A stretch of DNA of 50,927 nt from an uncultured Bdellovibrionales bacterium (GCA_937903155.1 CALCZU010000048.1:1-50927), one strand, 5' to 3'. Shown: positions 18,559 through 28,176, numbered from the stretch's first letter. A program made the numbers and translations. The notes: generated by a model not told the origin, from the sequence alone.

Positions 18559-18831
18559 ATGAAAAATAAAAACTTATTCTTTCTCATGGTGTTGGGTTCA
18601 TTCTTCGGATCGGTCTCGGTCAGAGCGACTTGCTCGGCGATGCAGTACAATAGCAATATCGATAGGTGTTGCTATCAGGTTTACCGCCAAGGTTATTTGA
18701 TCGACCGAGTTTGCCAGACGATTTGTACTTCGTGCATTGATCCTTGCGGGGGTGGAGCGAGCCCTGCGAATGATCCACGGTGTAGCGAACCTGCGACTCA
18801 AGAGCCTTATACGCCAATTCCATTGAAGTAA
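18559..18831 (+). CDS. Small secreted cysteine-rich protein
   Basis: The 90-residue product has a signal peptide (FFLMVLGSFFGSVSVRA) followed by a mature part of under 70 residues with eight cysteines, among them CC and CTSC, plus a GGG turn. The even cysteine number and export suggest a disulfide-stabilised periplasmic or secreted peptide. I do not recognise a family. The C-terminus is Pro/Glu-rich. It is divergent from rsbR across a 219-bp spacer and ends 7 bp from the convergent gene at 18839. Confidence 0.65.
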   Translation: MKNKNLFFLMVLGSFFGSVSVRATCSAMQYNSNIDRCCYQVYRQGYLIDRVCQTICTSCIDPCGGGASPANDPRCSEPATQEPYTPIPLK

Positions 18832-18838
18832 TTTTGAA

Positions 18839-21031
18839 TTAGAATTTTAAGCTACTAGTCAAAGTCGTTGGCTTTCGAAGCACGGACTTTTTAGGAGCTT
18901 TTTTGGGAAGAAGCGATTCTTTTTTTGCTTTAGCATTCGTAGAGGCGACTCCTCTGAGAGTCAGGTCGGAAAGTTCTTCGGATGAGAAGGGTGTAGATAT
19001 CGCCGACTTTCCGCCGAGTTCTTCGGTCAGTTTTCCTAAGTCGCTAAAACTTCCTTTTGCGGAAGGCATCGAATCTTTTTCGCCAGTAGCTGCAACTGCC
19101 GACACGATTTTTGAGTCCAAAGTTTCGCTTGATTTGACATCGTCAGGTTGTCTCACGTCGAGAGCTGTTAAGCCGAGAGACTCTAACTGTTGGTTCTTAT
19201 CGGCAGAGATAATGTCATCGATTTTTTTAATGACGTTTGCCTCAGAGCTGCCTTGTCCGATTTCACTCCCGAAACCCGAAGCGTTTTGTGAATTGTAGGC
19301 GGTCATCGACTTCTCGGGTTTAGATTGTGAATAAGCAGGCCAGTAGTTGTCTGGAGTTTTGGTGTCTGCAAAAATGGGTGCAATATTTCTTCGTTCGACA
19401 TTTCCGAACTGGTCTTGGCGAACACTGACTCCGCCCGTGGAATTGTTATTGCCGTAAGCGGGTCCCATTGTTTGGGGTCCATTGCCACTCTCTGGAAGCG
19501 GGGTGGGTGCTGCAAAATTTTGTGTTGGGTTGGATGGCGTTGCTGCCACAGTATTGTTTGTGGTCGAGTAATTATTAAAAGTTTGCGTGTAAGTTTTTTC
19601 AAGCGGTTTTACTTCAGGACTGCGAATCGGGTTGGCCGTCGGTTTGGATTCAATCGTTGAACTCTGGGCGATCGTATTTGCTTTATTGGAAATTTCGGGT
19701 TGAGCGGTCGATGTCGTGGCACTCTTCGTACGGCCCTTCGGATCGTGTGCTACTAATTCTGTATCCGGCGCAAAATTTCGTCTTTGTTCGGGAACCTCTT
19801 TGGGCTCGCTGCTTGCCATCTGTGATTCAGAACTGTCAGGGGATTCGATATCTCTCGTGTGAGGAGTTGAACTCTCAATCCCTCGGTCCTGATTTTCATT
19901 GCCTGAGTTATTCTGAACGGGAGTGCTGGCAGATTTCGAACTCTGAGGCGTTGAAGTTTGTGGCTCAGCAAGATGCGGATTTTCATAAATCTCCTCGTCT
20001 CTTCCGTCGTGCGAGTTCGGGAGAGATTTCTGCATCGGCGCTGGAGTTTGCGGCGCGGCCGTTTCGAATTTGGGAATTCTCGCTGCAAGGCTATCCGCAG
20101 TTTCACTGAAGAAGTTTCCAATGTCTTGCACGAGGTTTTGTAAGGCGTCTTTAGGATCGTTTGTTACGACCGGGTCTGGTTTGAACTGATGTGTTCCGTC
20201 ACCTGGATCCGCCTGGTAAATTGAGTCGAGGTTCTTCGAAATCAATTTGGCTGCTTTTTCAGCTGCCTCTATTTTTTTGCTTAATTCGGAGGAAGGGTCA
20301 GAATCATTATGAGATTTTTTTAGTTCGTCAATTTTTGCCGAAAGTCTTTCAAGTTCCAGGGCCAATTCCTTTCGTTCGGCCTTTCCATTCTGCTTTTTTG
20401 TTCTTTCAAGTAACTTATTCATGCTTTCATGAACTGAAGCCGCTTCAGCTTGGGCGTACTCGTCCATCGTATTATCTTCACCACCTTTGTAGGCTTTTGC
20501 GGTGTTTTTGGTACTTTGATCAAGTTCGTTTTGTTTTTTAGCAAAATCCTTGCGGAATTTTTTCAGTTTTTCTTCCGCGTCTCTCAATTTAATCGCGACT
20601 TGTTCGCCAGAGGATGAAAGTTCCCCTCCCCACATTCCATTAAATGTTTCGTCTTCAGTGAGGTCTTTCTTTAAGTCCTTTAGACTTTGAACGATTTCAG
20701 AAGCTTTTTTCTTAAGTTCTTCCAAGGATTTTGAATCGGATGAACCTTTTTCAATTTCTTGAGTGAGCTTTTCAAGTTCTTTCGTTTTTTCTTCGACTGC
20801 AGTGACCCGTTCTAAATTTTTCGTGATGAGTTCCTTCGGTTCATTAAAATTTAGAGTAGGAGAGTTAGAAGATTTCTTTTCATCGCTGACCTTGATGGTG
20901 TCGTCAGGGGAATCCAGAGTCAATTCTTCTTTCCCATGCGAGGAAGCCGCTTTTACGGTCAGAGATTGCAGGAAAAATATCCCTACAAAAATCTGAAACA
21001 GAACGAAAAATTTTACATTGCTTAAATTCAT
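18839..21031 (-). CDS. Large exported coiled-coil/low-complexity protein, function unknown
   Basis: This 730-residue protein has a signal peptide (FFVLFQIFVGIFFLQSLTVKA). Residues about 60-270 are rich in Lys/Glu/Leu heptads and should form coiled coils. Residues about 280-600 are Ser/Thr/Pro/Asn/Gln-rich and probably disordered. The last 120 residues are mixed, end in a basic patch (KKAPKKSVLRKP), and contain no known domain. It is possibly a periplasmic or envelope-spanning structural protein, but nothing firm supports that. TGAG precedes the ATG. Confidence 0.72.
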   Translation of the reverse strand: MNLSNVKFFVLFQIFVGIFFLQSLTVKAASSHGKEELTLDSPDDTIKVSDEKKSSNSPTLNFNEPKELITKNLERVTAVEEKTKELEKLTQEIEKGSSDSKSLEELKKKASEIVQSLKDLKKDLTEDETFNGMWGGELSSSGEQVAIKLRDAEEKLKKFRKDFAKKQNELDQSTKNTAKAYKGGEDNTMDEYAQAEAASVHESMNKLLERTKKQNGKAERKELALELERLSAKIDELKKSHNDSDPSSELSKKIEAAEKAAKLISKNLDSIYQADPGDGTHQFKPDPVVTNDPKDALQNLVQDIGNFFSETADSLAARIPKFETAAPQTPAPMQKSLPNSHDGRDEEIYENPHLAEPQTSTPQSSKSASTPVQNNSGNENQDRGIESSTPHTRDIESPDSSESQMASSEPKEVPEQRRNFAPDTELVAHDPKGRTKSATTSTAQPEISNKANTIAQSSTIESKPTANPIRSPEVKPLEKTYTQTFNNYSTTNNTVAATPSNPTQNFAAPTPLPESGNGPQTMGPAYGNNNSTGGVSVRQDQFGNVERRNIAPIFADTKTPDNYWPAYSQSKPEKSMTAYNSQNASGFGSEIGQGSSEANVIKKIDDIISADKNQQLESLGLTALDVRQPDDVKSSETLDSKIVSAVAATGEKDSMPSAKGSFSDLGKLTEELGGKSAISTPFSSEELSDLTLRGVASTNAKAKKESLLPKKAPKKSVLRKPTTLTSSLKF

Positions 21032-21358
21032 ATGCTCAAAAAATGGGCTCTCTTTAGAAGATTAGAAAGTGCAAAGCCCGAGCCGAAATCAGATCGAGCC
21101 ACATCTCAAGGACTTAGCTCGACTTTTTGATGAATCCAAAAGGTCTCTTTTTCCAACCGTCGTAAAACACCCTGAATTCAGCGAGTTATCACCCCGATGA
21201 GGTGTCTCAACACCAACCGATTGGCAAAGCTTTGGTCAGCGTTCGGGTTTTCTGTATCTGCTTAAATATGAATGTGAAATTAAAATTGTGAAGATTGTGA
21301 AATGCGAATCCCCCAGACCTTGTACGTTTCTGGGGGATTCGTAAAATTCTAAAAAGAC
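21032..21358. other. Intergenic region, 327 bp, no gene seen
   Basis: It holds the upstream region of the coiled-coil protein gene and the strong inverted repeat at 21305..21341. A small stem GGTGT-CTCA-ACACC lies near 21201. I see no convincing open frame, tRNA or riboswitch. Confidence 0.6.
21305..21341 (-). terminator. Perfect 13-bp stem-loop downstream of the lipoprotein gene
   Basis: The arm CGAATCCCCCAGA (21305..21317) pairs perfectly with 21329..21341 across an 11-base loop. It lies 17 bp past the stop of the reverse-strand lipoprotein gene, so a terminator or mRNA-stabilising hairpin is likely. Neither side has a long T-run, so intrinsic termination is not certain. Confidence 0.55.
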
Positions 21359-21808
21359 TTAGTTTGCCTTCTTAATTTTCGATTTTTTAGCGACTTTTTC
21401 GGTGGCAGGAACGGCTGTTTTCGCAATGCAGTTGTATTCAATTTGCCACTCTTTTAAGGCACTCGTTTGAGCTGTAGTGCTAGTGCTTTCGCCTGGATTG
21501 TAACTTCCGAAAGTCACACCACCCCAGTCCGAAGTCTGAGTGCTGTTATAGTTTTTATTGGCGTTGGACTGAGTCACTTGACCGACGACGACTTCGCCTT
21601 CTTCGACGACTTTAACGTCTCCGCCACTGCAGTTCGTTCTCATTAATAAATCGGCTTGAGCGCGATCTTCAGCCGAGTGGTGAGTGCGAAGTGCAATCGT
21701 TCCACCGGTGCTGGGTTTCTTTTTCACTTCGCGAGCGTAAGGGACAATGGCACAGCTCACTGAAAAGATAAGTGAGAGGGCAGATAAACCAAGAGCAATT
21801 TTTTTCAT
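21359..21808 (-). CDS. Small lipoprotein, function unknown
   Basis: The 149-residue protein has a lipoprotein signal (LSLIFSVSC, modified Cys at 19). The mature part contains a Val/Glu-rich strand segment (KVVEEGEVVVGQV), a Ser/Thr/Asn/Gly-rich stretch and two further cysteines (CSGG and YNCIA) that might form a disulfide. It ends in a basic tail. GGAGGA precedes the ATG. It is followed by the perfect stem-loop at 21305..21341 and appears to be a single-gene unit. It is probably anchored to the inner or outer membrane facing the periplasm. Confidence 0.75.
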   Translation of the reverse strand: MKKIALGLSALSLIFSVSCAIVPYAREVKKKPSTGGTIALRTHHSAEDRAQADLLMRTNCSGGDVKVVEEGEVVVGQVTQSNANKNYNSTQTSDWGGVTFGSYNPGESTSTTAQTSALKEWQIEYNCIAKTAVPATEKVAKKSKIKKAN

Positions 21809-21936
21809 TTAAAGATCCTCCGAATAGTTGAATAAGGGTGAAATACTGCCCAGGCGAAAATAAGGCGTCAAGCCTAAACGCAACCCTTGCCAAGACCTCA
21901 GATTGCCACTATGGTCGGTAATTCGAAAATCAGCCT

Positions 21937-22013
21937 GCGGGTGTAGCTCAATTGGCTAGAGCATCTCGTTGCCAACGAGAAGGTTGCCGGTTCAAGCCCG
22001 GTCACCCGCTCCA
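21937..22013 (+). tRNA. tRNA-Gly (anticodon GCC)
   Basis: The sequence folds into a full cloverleaf. The acceptor stem GCGGGTG pairs with CACCCGC, the anticodon stem TCTCG pairs with CGAGA around loop TTGCCAA (anticodon GCC), and the T-arm GCCGG-TTCAAGC-CCGGT is standard. The discriminator is T, usual for glycine, and the 3' CCA (22011..22013) is encoded. The convergent nucleosidase gene ends at the very next base. Confidence 0.97.
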
Positions 22014-22742
22014 CTATTTCAGTTCATTTTCTGACAAGTAATCCAAAATTCGAACGGTTGCAGAACCTAAAGCATTACAGGTTTCACGAAGGCTTTTTAA
22101 AAATTTCTCGGCGGCTTGTTCTGGAAATTCGATATAATCGGTCACGCCTTTGACAGGTAAAAACGGAATTCCTTTCATCCAACACACCCAACCGACGGCA
22201 GCGGCTTCCATCTCTTTTAAATTCGCTCCCTCTTTGATTAAGTAAGCCATCCCTGTCGGATCTTGATCAAAACCGTTTCCACTCGAGACGACTCCTAATT
22301 TCAAATTGAGAATTCGAGCGAGATGACTCGCCTCCGCAATGGGATAATCTCCGCGAGCGTATTTTTGATACTTTTCAATCGATGTCAGTCGATCATGAAA
22401 GCGTGCAGTCCCTTGGGCAATGCAAACATCCGCGATGTTCAAACCCGATGTTTGCATTCCTCCCGCTGTCCCGACATTGAGGACGAGTTGTGGACGAAAG
22501 CTTTGTAGGAGGAGATACGTCCCTAAAACTGCCGCATTCGTCCCGACATTGTCTACGATATGCCGGGCATCTTTGCCTGCGGTGACGAGCGAAACTTCAA
22601 TTTTTTTTCGTTTCCCCGTGAAAAACTGCATAGGCATGCTTGGGTCAGGGGACGGAGCAGGTTTCAGACCTAAACCCGAAATGATGGGTTCTGCCTCAAC
22701 TTCTAATGCGCAAAAAATACCAACCTGCTGAATATGATTCAC
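22014..22742 (-). CDS. mtnN: Plant-type 5'-methylthioadenosine nucleosidase
   Basis: The predicted enzyme cleaves methylthioadenosine to adenine and methylthioribose in the methionine/polyamine salvage route. The 242-residue protein has the nucleoside phosphorylase fold: FCALEVEAEP (catalytic-Glu region), NVGTAGG, the motif MEAAAVGWV (ribose-binding Glu) and VKGVTD with the catalytic Asp. The spacing and motifs DNVGT, NVGTAGG, FHDR and EMEAAAV look closer to plant MTA nucleosidases than to E. coli Pfs. Whether it also accepts S-adenosylhomocysteine or futalosine cannot be told. It starts at GTG, with GAGAGG upstream. Confidence 0.8.
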   Translation of the reverse strand: MNHIQQVGIFCALEVEAEPIISGLGLKPAPSPDPSMPMQFFTGKRKKIEVSLVTAGKDARHIVDNVGTNAAVLGTYLLLQSFRPQLVLNVGTAGGMQTSGLNIADVCIAQGTARFHDRLTSIEKYQKYARGDYPIAEASHLARILNLKLGVVSSGNGFDQDPTGMAYLIKEGANLKEMEAAAVGWVCWMKGIPFLPVKGVTDYIEFPEQAAEKFLKSLRETCNALGSATVRILDYLSENELK

Positions 22743-22895
22743 TTTTTCTGCCTCTCCGTTTCGCTTGTGTTTGCCGATGATTTTCTTCGAAAGGTATAGC
22801 TAGGAAGCCTGCCAAATTAAAGGGACAGTTTGCGGCACTTCTCAGAAAACAGAGTAGGGAATTAGGTTGATGCAATACGTTAAAAAGGGTAAAAC

Positions 22896-23714
22896 GTGTC
22901 AATGAAATTCGTTACTTTGCTAACCACCCTTTCAATTTCTCTGTTCGCGAATACTCAGAAAAATTTTGAAATTTCTAGACCGGCATTGCCTCTATTCTCG
23001 GTCGAAGAATTTTCTCGCGTATTTAATCCAGCACCGCTTCAAAACGACTTGATGATGGTAAATGTTTTTGGAGATGATAAGCGCGTGCCGATTATTGACG
23101 ATACCGCTCCTTGGAATTCTATCGGCAGATTGTCGAATGGCTGTACGGGAACTTTGGTCTCTGCAAAGCTGGTGCTCACAAATGCCCATTGTGTTGTGAC
23201 GGAAGAAGGCAATCCGGATCCTAACCTTAAGTTTTTTTATCCTAATTTGGTTAAAAATAAGTGCAAAAATAAATATAAAATCACGCGGGTCGCCGCCCTT
23301 GGTACTAAAGATTACAAAGAGAATATTGGCAAAGATTGGGCAATTTTAGAATTAGATGAGTCAGCCGGAGATATTTACGGTTGGATTGGCACGTTTGACA
23401 CGCTTGATGTTACAACCGTCGCGCTGGCTGGCTACTCAACGGATTACGACAATGGGCAAACTGCGACGTTAGATAGACGCTGTGCGGTAAAAAAACGGTT
23501 AGACACCCATTGGTATCATGACTGTGCTGCGAGAAAAGGCTCATCCGGGGGTCCACTCGTAGTGATGAACAAAGAGAAGAAACCGTTTTTAATTGCAATC
23601 AATCGCTCGGCCAGAACGGATGTTGAGAATGAATCTGAGTACTCTGATACCTTTGCAAATACGGCAGTCCCCGTCTGGCAGTTCCAGGCGAAACTCATAG
23701 AACTTTTGAAGTAG
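22896..23714 (+). CDS. Secreted trypsin-like serine protease (V8/S1 type)
   Basis: The 272-residue protein has a signal peptide and a complete catalytic triad: His in LTNAHCVV (about residue 92), Asp in GKDWAILEL (about 145) and Ser in RKGSSGGPL (about 211). NGCTGTLVS matches the strand before the His loop. This is the chymotrypsin fold typical of V8-like secreted proteases. It has no PDZ domain, so it is not a DegP-type chaperone-protease. The segment from about 25 to 65 may be a propeptide. The GTG at 22896 has AAGGG six bases upstream; an ATG two codons on is possible. Confidence 0.87.
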   Translation: MSMKFVTLLTTLSISLFANTQKNFEISRPALPLFSVEEFSRVFNPAPLQNDLMMVNVFGDDKRVPIIDDTAPWNSIGRLSNGCTGTLVSAKLVLTNAHCVVTEEGNPDPNLKFFYPNLVKNKCKNKYKITRVAALGTKDYKENIGKDWAILELDESAGDIYGWIGTFDTLDVTTVALAGYSTDYDNGQTATLDRRCAVKKRLDTHWYHDCAARKGSSGGPLVVMNKEKKPFLIAINRSARTDVENESEYSDTFANTAVPVWQFQAKLIELLK

Positions 23715-23760
23715 ATCGACAGTCAAAGTCCCTAAAATCTCTTCGTCTCATGTTCAATCC

Positions 23761-26442
23761 ATGAATTCCAATTCCGAAAAAATTTATAAGTACATCGCGC
23801 AGGCAGAGTACCAAAAAGCTCTTGGGTTAGCCGAAGATCTCCAAAATATTTACGGGAAATACTCCCTGCCTTTCTTTTATGCGCTCATCTACTGCTACCT
23901 CTTAACAGGGCTCTACCTATTCTTTGGTGCCGCTTTTCTTCTAAAATGGAAACGGATTATTTTAAGAGGCATTCCCACTCCTAAGACATCTTGGGATGAC
24001 AGCTATTCCATTATTTGGGGAACGTACTGGCAAAATCTAAGAGGTGCTCTCAATTATAATCTCGCCACCTGTAAATCTGCGCCCGACGAACGAACCTTTT
24101 ATTTGTCCTTGGCATTTACCTTCTACAGTCTTGCCTTTATGGGGTCGCCCCTGGCGATCAAAGCCTTTTCAAAACTGATAGAAAATACTCCCGAGTCCTG
24201 TAGCGACCTAAAAAAGAATTTGTATTTATGGCTCGGAGTTGTCTACCAAATGAACGCATTCGGCGAAGAAGGCGAACGCGAATACGATCTTTTCGAGAAA
24301 GCACATCCCAATGCCGAACCGTTTTTAAAACTCATCAGCAAAGCCACAAGTCTCACAGTGAATATCTGCGAGAAGGGGCCTGAAGAAACATCCATTGCTT
24401 TGGAAGCGTGTTTTAAAGTGACCAGCGGATTCGATAGCAATCGAAGTCATATTCAACTTTTCGGCGCGAAGGCGACGCTACTTGCGCTCGAGGGCGACTT
24501 CGCTGCAGGCGAGCTCTTTATCGAAAAGTCGAAAAAAGCGGCGGCTTTAGTGGGCAATACGATAGATAAAGTGATTTATAATCGAGTGGCCACCTTGTTT
24601 TATGTCGTGCGTGGAAACTATGAGCTTGCATCCCATCACTTAAAGACGTGCGAAGAGTCTCTCAAAAGGTATGCTCCCGTCTTAAGTTATCAACACGAAA
24701 TAAAAAAACTAAAAATGATCATCGAGATGAATAGCCCCTTTCGATTTATTCGAGAAAGTTTGAGTACCAAATTAGTTTTTTATTTGCGCTCCGTCTTGCA
24801 TCCCAAGTTTCGTAAAAAACTCATTTTGCGATTAAAAGAACGGTTCGGGGGACTGCCGGTGAACCCATTCTACTGGGACGCCCTTCAGATTAATCAGTAT
24901 TTGGTAAAAAGAATTCGAGAAGAAAATCGCGTTGAGGTGGGACGCTCGATTCGAGAGACTATCCTGTCACTCGATTCGGCTGAGGGATCGAGAGACTCCG
25001 AAGATTTCGCAGCCTCTGTGCGACGGATTGGGCAAACATTTGGTTCCTCTTTAAGTGTTGTGGGTCCGAATGTCTCCTCCGTCTTTGCTCAGTTGCCCAT
25101 TTATGTCCAGAGTCGATGTCCGGGTACTTTCCAAAACAGTGACGCTAATGGATTTAAACAGTTTATTGATAACCACGGTTTTTTAATTATTCAAACTATC
25201 GGTAATGAGTCTTCTGGAATTCCCACGCTGAGCTATGCGATGCTTTTTCCGGCAATCAACGCGCATAATATCGAGGCCATCGATTTTGCCGTGAAACTGT
25301 CGGTGAATCATCTCTTCGCGGTTAAAGCCGCGACGGAAAAAACACGGTCCTTACTTGAACTCGAGTCCATTCGGCAAAAATCAAACCTCGCAGCTCAAGT
25401 GGCCCACGATATTCGTTCTCCTCTGGCAGCGCTTTCAACGATCGAAGGCGACCTCTTGCCGTTAAAAGAAGAAGCGCGAGGTTTGATTCGACATGCGATA
25501 GGGCGAATTTCCGATATCGCTAATCAGTTGATTCGTTCCAGTCGAGAAGATGGGAGAGAACGGGTATCGGAGACAAAAGTCATTTTGGTATCCGCCCTCG
25601 TCGAGAGTATCGTGCGAGAGAAGCAAGTTCATTATCGTTCCAAGCCGGGTATTACCATCGTCAGTAACTACGCCTCGTGCGATTATGGTTCTTTCATTGA
25701 AGTTGATCCCATCGAACTTGAGCGAGTCCTCTCAAACCTAGTCAATAACTCCGTCGAAGCGATTGAAGAAATCGGTAAGATAGAAGTTTTGATTACCAAG
25801 TACGAAGACTCTTTGGTCATCGCCGTTCACGACAATGGAAAGGGCATTCCTCTAGAGGTTTTAAAACATCTCGGAGTGAAGGGATGCTCGGTCGGGAAGC
25901 CAGAAGGAATGGGTCTGGGATTATTCCACGCGCGAGTAAAAATGCAGGAGTGGGGAGGTTCTCTTCAAATCGATTCGTCGCTTCAGATCGGAACCACCGT
26001 CAGCTTAAAATTTCCGCTAAAAAGAATGCCGAGTTGGTTCGTAGAAAAGATTGAGATGACGCCTACTCAGAATGTGGTGGTCTTAGATGACGATGCCAGC
26101 ATCCATGGAGTTTGGGACGCAAGATTTTCACCGTATCGTGCTAAAGTTCAAGTCACGCACTTAGCCACTCCCGCTCAGTTTAAAAATTGGATTTCTAATC
26201 AGCGATCTCTTCAACCTGAAACATTATTTCTCTTTGATTATGAGTTTGCAGGTTTTGATAAAAATGGAATGTCGCTCATTCGGGAGAATGGTCTTGAAAA
26301 AAATGCCATTATCGTGACGAGCCGCTCTGAAGAATCTCATCTTATAAAACAGTGTGAAGGTTTTAATATCCGCATGATTCCAAAAGGCCTGGCCTCGCGG
26401 GTTCCAATAGAATTCGTCTCCGCGTCTAACGTTGCGCGCTAG
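23761..26442 (+). CDS. Large soluble histidine kinase with helical-repeat N-terminus and C-terminal receiver
   Basis: The 893-residue protein starts with about 330 residues of helical, TPR-like repeats containing one hydrophobic stretch (about 38-62) that could be a membrane segment. A middle region (about 400-535) resembles a degenerate GAF-like sensor. The HisKA H-box is AQVAHDIRSPLAAL (about residue 552), and the ATPase domain has NLVNNSVEAIE, DNGKGIPLE and GMGLGLFHARV. The final receiver (about 770-885) keeps DDD, a phosphoacceptor Asp in FLFDYEF, Ser/Thr in IVTSRS and Lys in MIPKG, but is otherwise divergent. It stands alone between unrelated genes. No ribosome-binding site is obvious at this ATG. 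Confidence 0.85.
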   Translation: MNSNSEKIYKYIAQAEYQKALGLAEDLQNIYGKYSLPFFYALIYCYLLTGLYLFFGAAFLLKWKRIILRGIPTPKTSWDDSYSIIWGTYWQNLRGALNYNLATCKSAPDERTFYLSLAFTFYSLAFMGSPLAIKAFSKLIENTPESCSDLKKNLYLWLGVVYQMNAFGEEGEREYDLFEKAHPNAEPFLKLISKATSLTVNICEKGPEETSIALEACFKVTSGFDSNRSHIQLFGAKATLLALEGDFAAGELFIEKSKKAAALVGNTIDKVIYNRVATLFYVVRGNYELASHHLKTCEESLKRYAPVLSYQHEIKKLKMIIEMNSPFRFIRESLSTKLVFYLRSVLHPKFRKKLILRLKERFGGLPVNPFYWDALQINQYLVKRIREENRVEVGRSIRETILSLDSAEGSRDSEDFAASVRRIGQTFGSSLSVVGPNVSSVFAQLPIYVQSRCPGTFQNSDANGFKQFIDNHGFLIIQTIGNESSGIPTLSYAMLFPAINAHNIEAIDFAVKLSVNHLFAVKAATEKTRSLLELESIRQKSNLAAQVAHDIRSPLAALSTIEGDLLPLKEEARGLIRHAIGRISDIANQLIRSSREDGRERVSETKVILVSALVESIVREKQVHYRSKPGITIVSNYASCDYGSFIEVDPIELERVLSNLVNNSVEAIEEIGKIEVLITKYEDSLVIAVHDNGKGIPLEVLKHLGVKGCSVGKPEGMGLGLFHARVKMQEWGGSLQIDSSLQIGTTVSLKFPLKRMPSWFVEKIEMTPTQNVVVLDDDASIHGVWDARFSPYRAKVQVTHLATPAQFKNWISNQRSLQPETLFLFDYEFAGFDKNGMSLIRENGLEKNAIIVTSRSEESHLIKQCEGFNIRMIPKGLASRVPIEFVSASNVAR

Positions 26443-26523
26443 ACATTAGTCAATTTTCCTCTCAGGTTTCTAAAAGAGTCTCCGAAAAGAGAGCATAACT
26501 TTCTTTTTGGAGGATAATACAAA

Positions 26524-28092
26524 GTGAAAAAATCAATCACATCAGTAGTAACGGTTGGGGTTTTTACCCTGGCATTAATCAGTTGCGGAAAAAGCGACTC
26601 CGCGGGCACAGCTACGAATGCGCTCAGCAACGCAGCTCCCACAGCGGCGATTACGTCTCCGACGGCTTCAGGTTCGAGCGGCTCCGCCTCGATCTGGAAC
26701 AAATTTAATAAAACTTCCTATGCTTTTATCCAATTTTCGGGATTAAGCACCCTCTTAAGATTACTCGGCGTCGATGCAAAAGCGGCTGACGATACGACTG
26801 CTCCTACAGATGTAAAACCTTACACTGAAATGAAAGCCGAGCAGGCTTCGGATATGGTGGCCTCGCCCGCGACGGTTGCTGCCAAAATCGGAACGTTTGA
26901 TACGAAAACTTTCGGCGCCAAATGTTTCAACCAAGGACACAATGTGACGGGACAAGCTTCGACCGTAAACATTCTCGGAGGTGACGGAGGCGTGGCTTAC
27001 GCAACGGCGTCTGGAACTGACACGACGGCTTGCATGGCAGCGTACATGAATGCCCTAATGGCAGGACATCCGTTTTTCGTAAATAAAATTTTCAAACTCC
27101 AAGCGACGATGTTAAGTGCTGCGAATTCAGCAGGAGCGACCCTTCCTGCGGTCGGAGAAGAAAAAGACTTTAAAGCGTCGATGCCAAGTCTTTCGACTTC
27201 CTCAATCACTTTGAGCGAAGCAAAGTTGAAACGTCTTGCAGATACTGCGACCGGCTTTCCCGTCTACAAATCGAGTTTCGCTTTTGAAACGACCGGTGGA
27301 AAAGCAGGTTCCATCAAAATTTGGCATTCTCCCGAAAATGGTGACAGCAAATATAAAGGAAGAATTCAAGCGATTCTCCCACACACGTCAGGTTCGGGCA
27401 GTGGAGCAAAACGTGGACTTTCTGTAGTTTACAGTAAAGACAACGGCACTTTCACTTTCATCTTGAAACATGGCGCGAATCGAGCGACCACCAGTGACAC
27501 ATTTTTCAATACAACCACTCTTGATGTGAACTTCGATGCTTCAGGCGTTGAAGAAGATCTCATCAAGGTCATCGGAACATTTAACGATTCTACGGGCGCG
27601 GGAACGGTTTGGGCTGCTTGGCAAGCCGGATCCAATGACGGAGCTTCACGAGTGACAATGGTCACCACTGCAGGTCGCGACAATGGTGCTGCAGGGACAG
27701 GATATTTCGGTTACGGTCGTTCGATTAACACCGGCACCGGAAACTTAGCAGGTCCGCTCACGGACACTGCAGATACAACCGACGCTTGGGCAAAAGGAAT
27801 GTTCTGCGCCTGGTTAACCTCTCTCTCCAACGGAACCTATACAACAAAAGTGCAAAAGCAGACGATGACATACAGCACAGCGACGGGGAAATGGGGAGTC
27901 AACGCCAATAACTGGCAATTCGCAAGACGCCCTGATTGCACGACCAATGCTACGTTCTCGATTACAGGTCATCCTTTGGCAGAAGTAAACACCACTTATG
28001 CTGCTTTAACGACGCCTGACCTTGTGAGTGCTTCGACTGTGAACGGAACGATTCCTTCCGTTACAGTGCCTACATTCACTGTCGTTGAATAA
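26524..28092 (+). CDS. Lipoprotein of unknown function
   Basis: The 522-residue product has a lipobox (ALISCGKS, Cys near 21) followed by a Ser/Ala/Thr-rich linker. The rest is a large Thr/Ser/Gly-rich, mostly beta domain with two cysteine-bearing segments (AKCFNQGHNV and FCAWLTS). I recognise no family. It starts at GTG with TTGGAGGA about ten bases upstream and has a strong terminator right after it, so it appears to be a single-gene unit. Confidence 0.75.
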   Translation: MKKSITSVVTVGVFTLALISCGKSDSAGTATNALSNAAPTAAITSPTASGSSGSASIWNKFNKTSYAFIQFSGLSTLLRLLGVDAKAADDTTAPTDVKPYTEMKAEQASDMVASPATVAAKIGTFDTKTFGAKCFNQGHNVTGQASTVNILGGDGGVAYATASGTDTTACMAAYMNALMAGHPFFVNKIFKLQATMLSAANSAGATLPAVGEEKDFKASMPSLSTSSITLSEAKLKRLADTATGFPVYKSSFAFETTGGKAGSIKIWHSPENGDSKYKGRIQAILPHTSGSGSGAKRGLSVVYSKDNGTFTFILKHGANRATTSDTFFNTTTLDVNFDASGVEEDLIKVIGTFNDSTGAGTVWAAWQAGSNDGASRVTMVTTAGRDNGAAGTGYFGYGRSINTGTGNLAGPLTDTADTTDAWAKGMFCAWLTSLSNGTYTTKVQKQTMTYSTATGKWGVNANNWQFARRPDCTTNATFSITGHPLAEVNTTYAALTTPDLVSASTVNGTIPSVTVPTFTVVE

Positions 28093-28111
28093 CGATTCTT
28101 GTCTCAATTCG

Positions 28112-28143
28112 AAAGGCCGTGCAGCAATGCACGGCCTTTTTTT
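28112..28143 (+). terminator. Rho-independent terminator after the lipoprotein gene
   Basis: A 12-bp perfect stem (AAAGGCCGTGCA) with a GCAA tetraloop is followed by seven T residues. It lies 20 bp past the stop at 28092. On the opposite strand only three T follow, so it acts mainly on the forward transcript. Confidence 0.9.
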
Positions 28144-28176
28144 ATTGTGAAAAAAATAGGAAAGATTCACAAAGAG

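Noticed and set aside
18839..21031. Reverse-complement frames inside the coiled-coil protein gene
   Set aside because: Several open frames exist because of low-complexity sequence, but none has a convincing start or composition.
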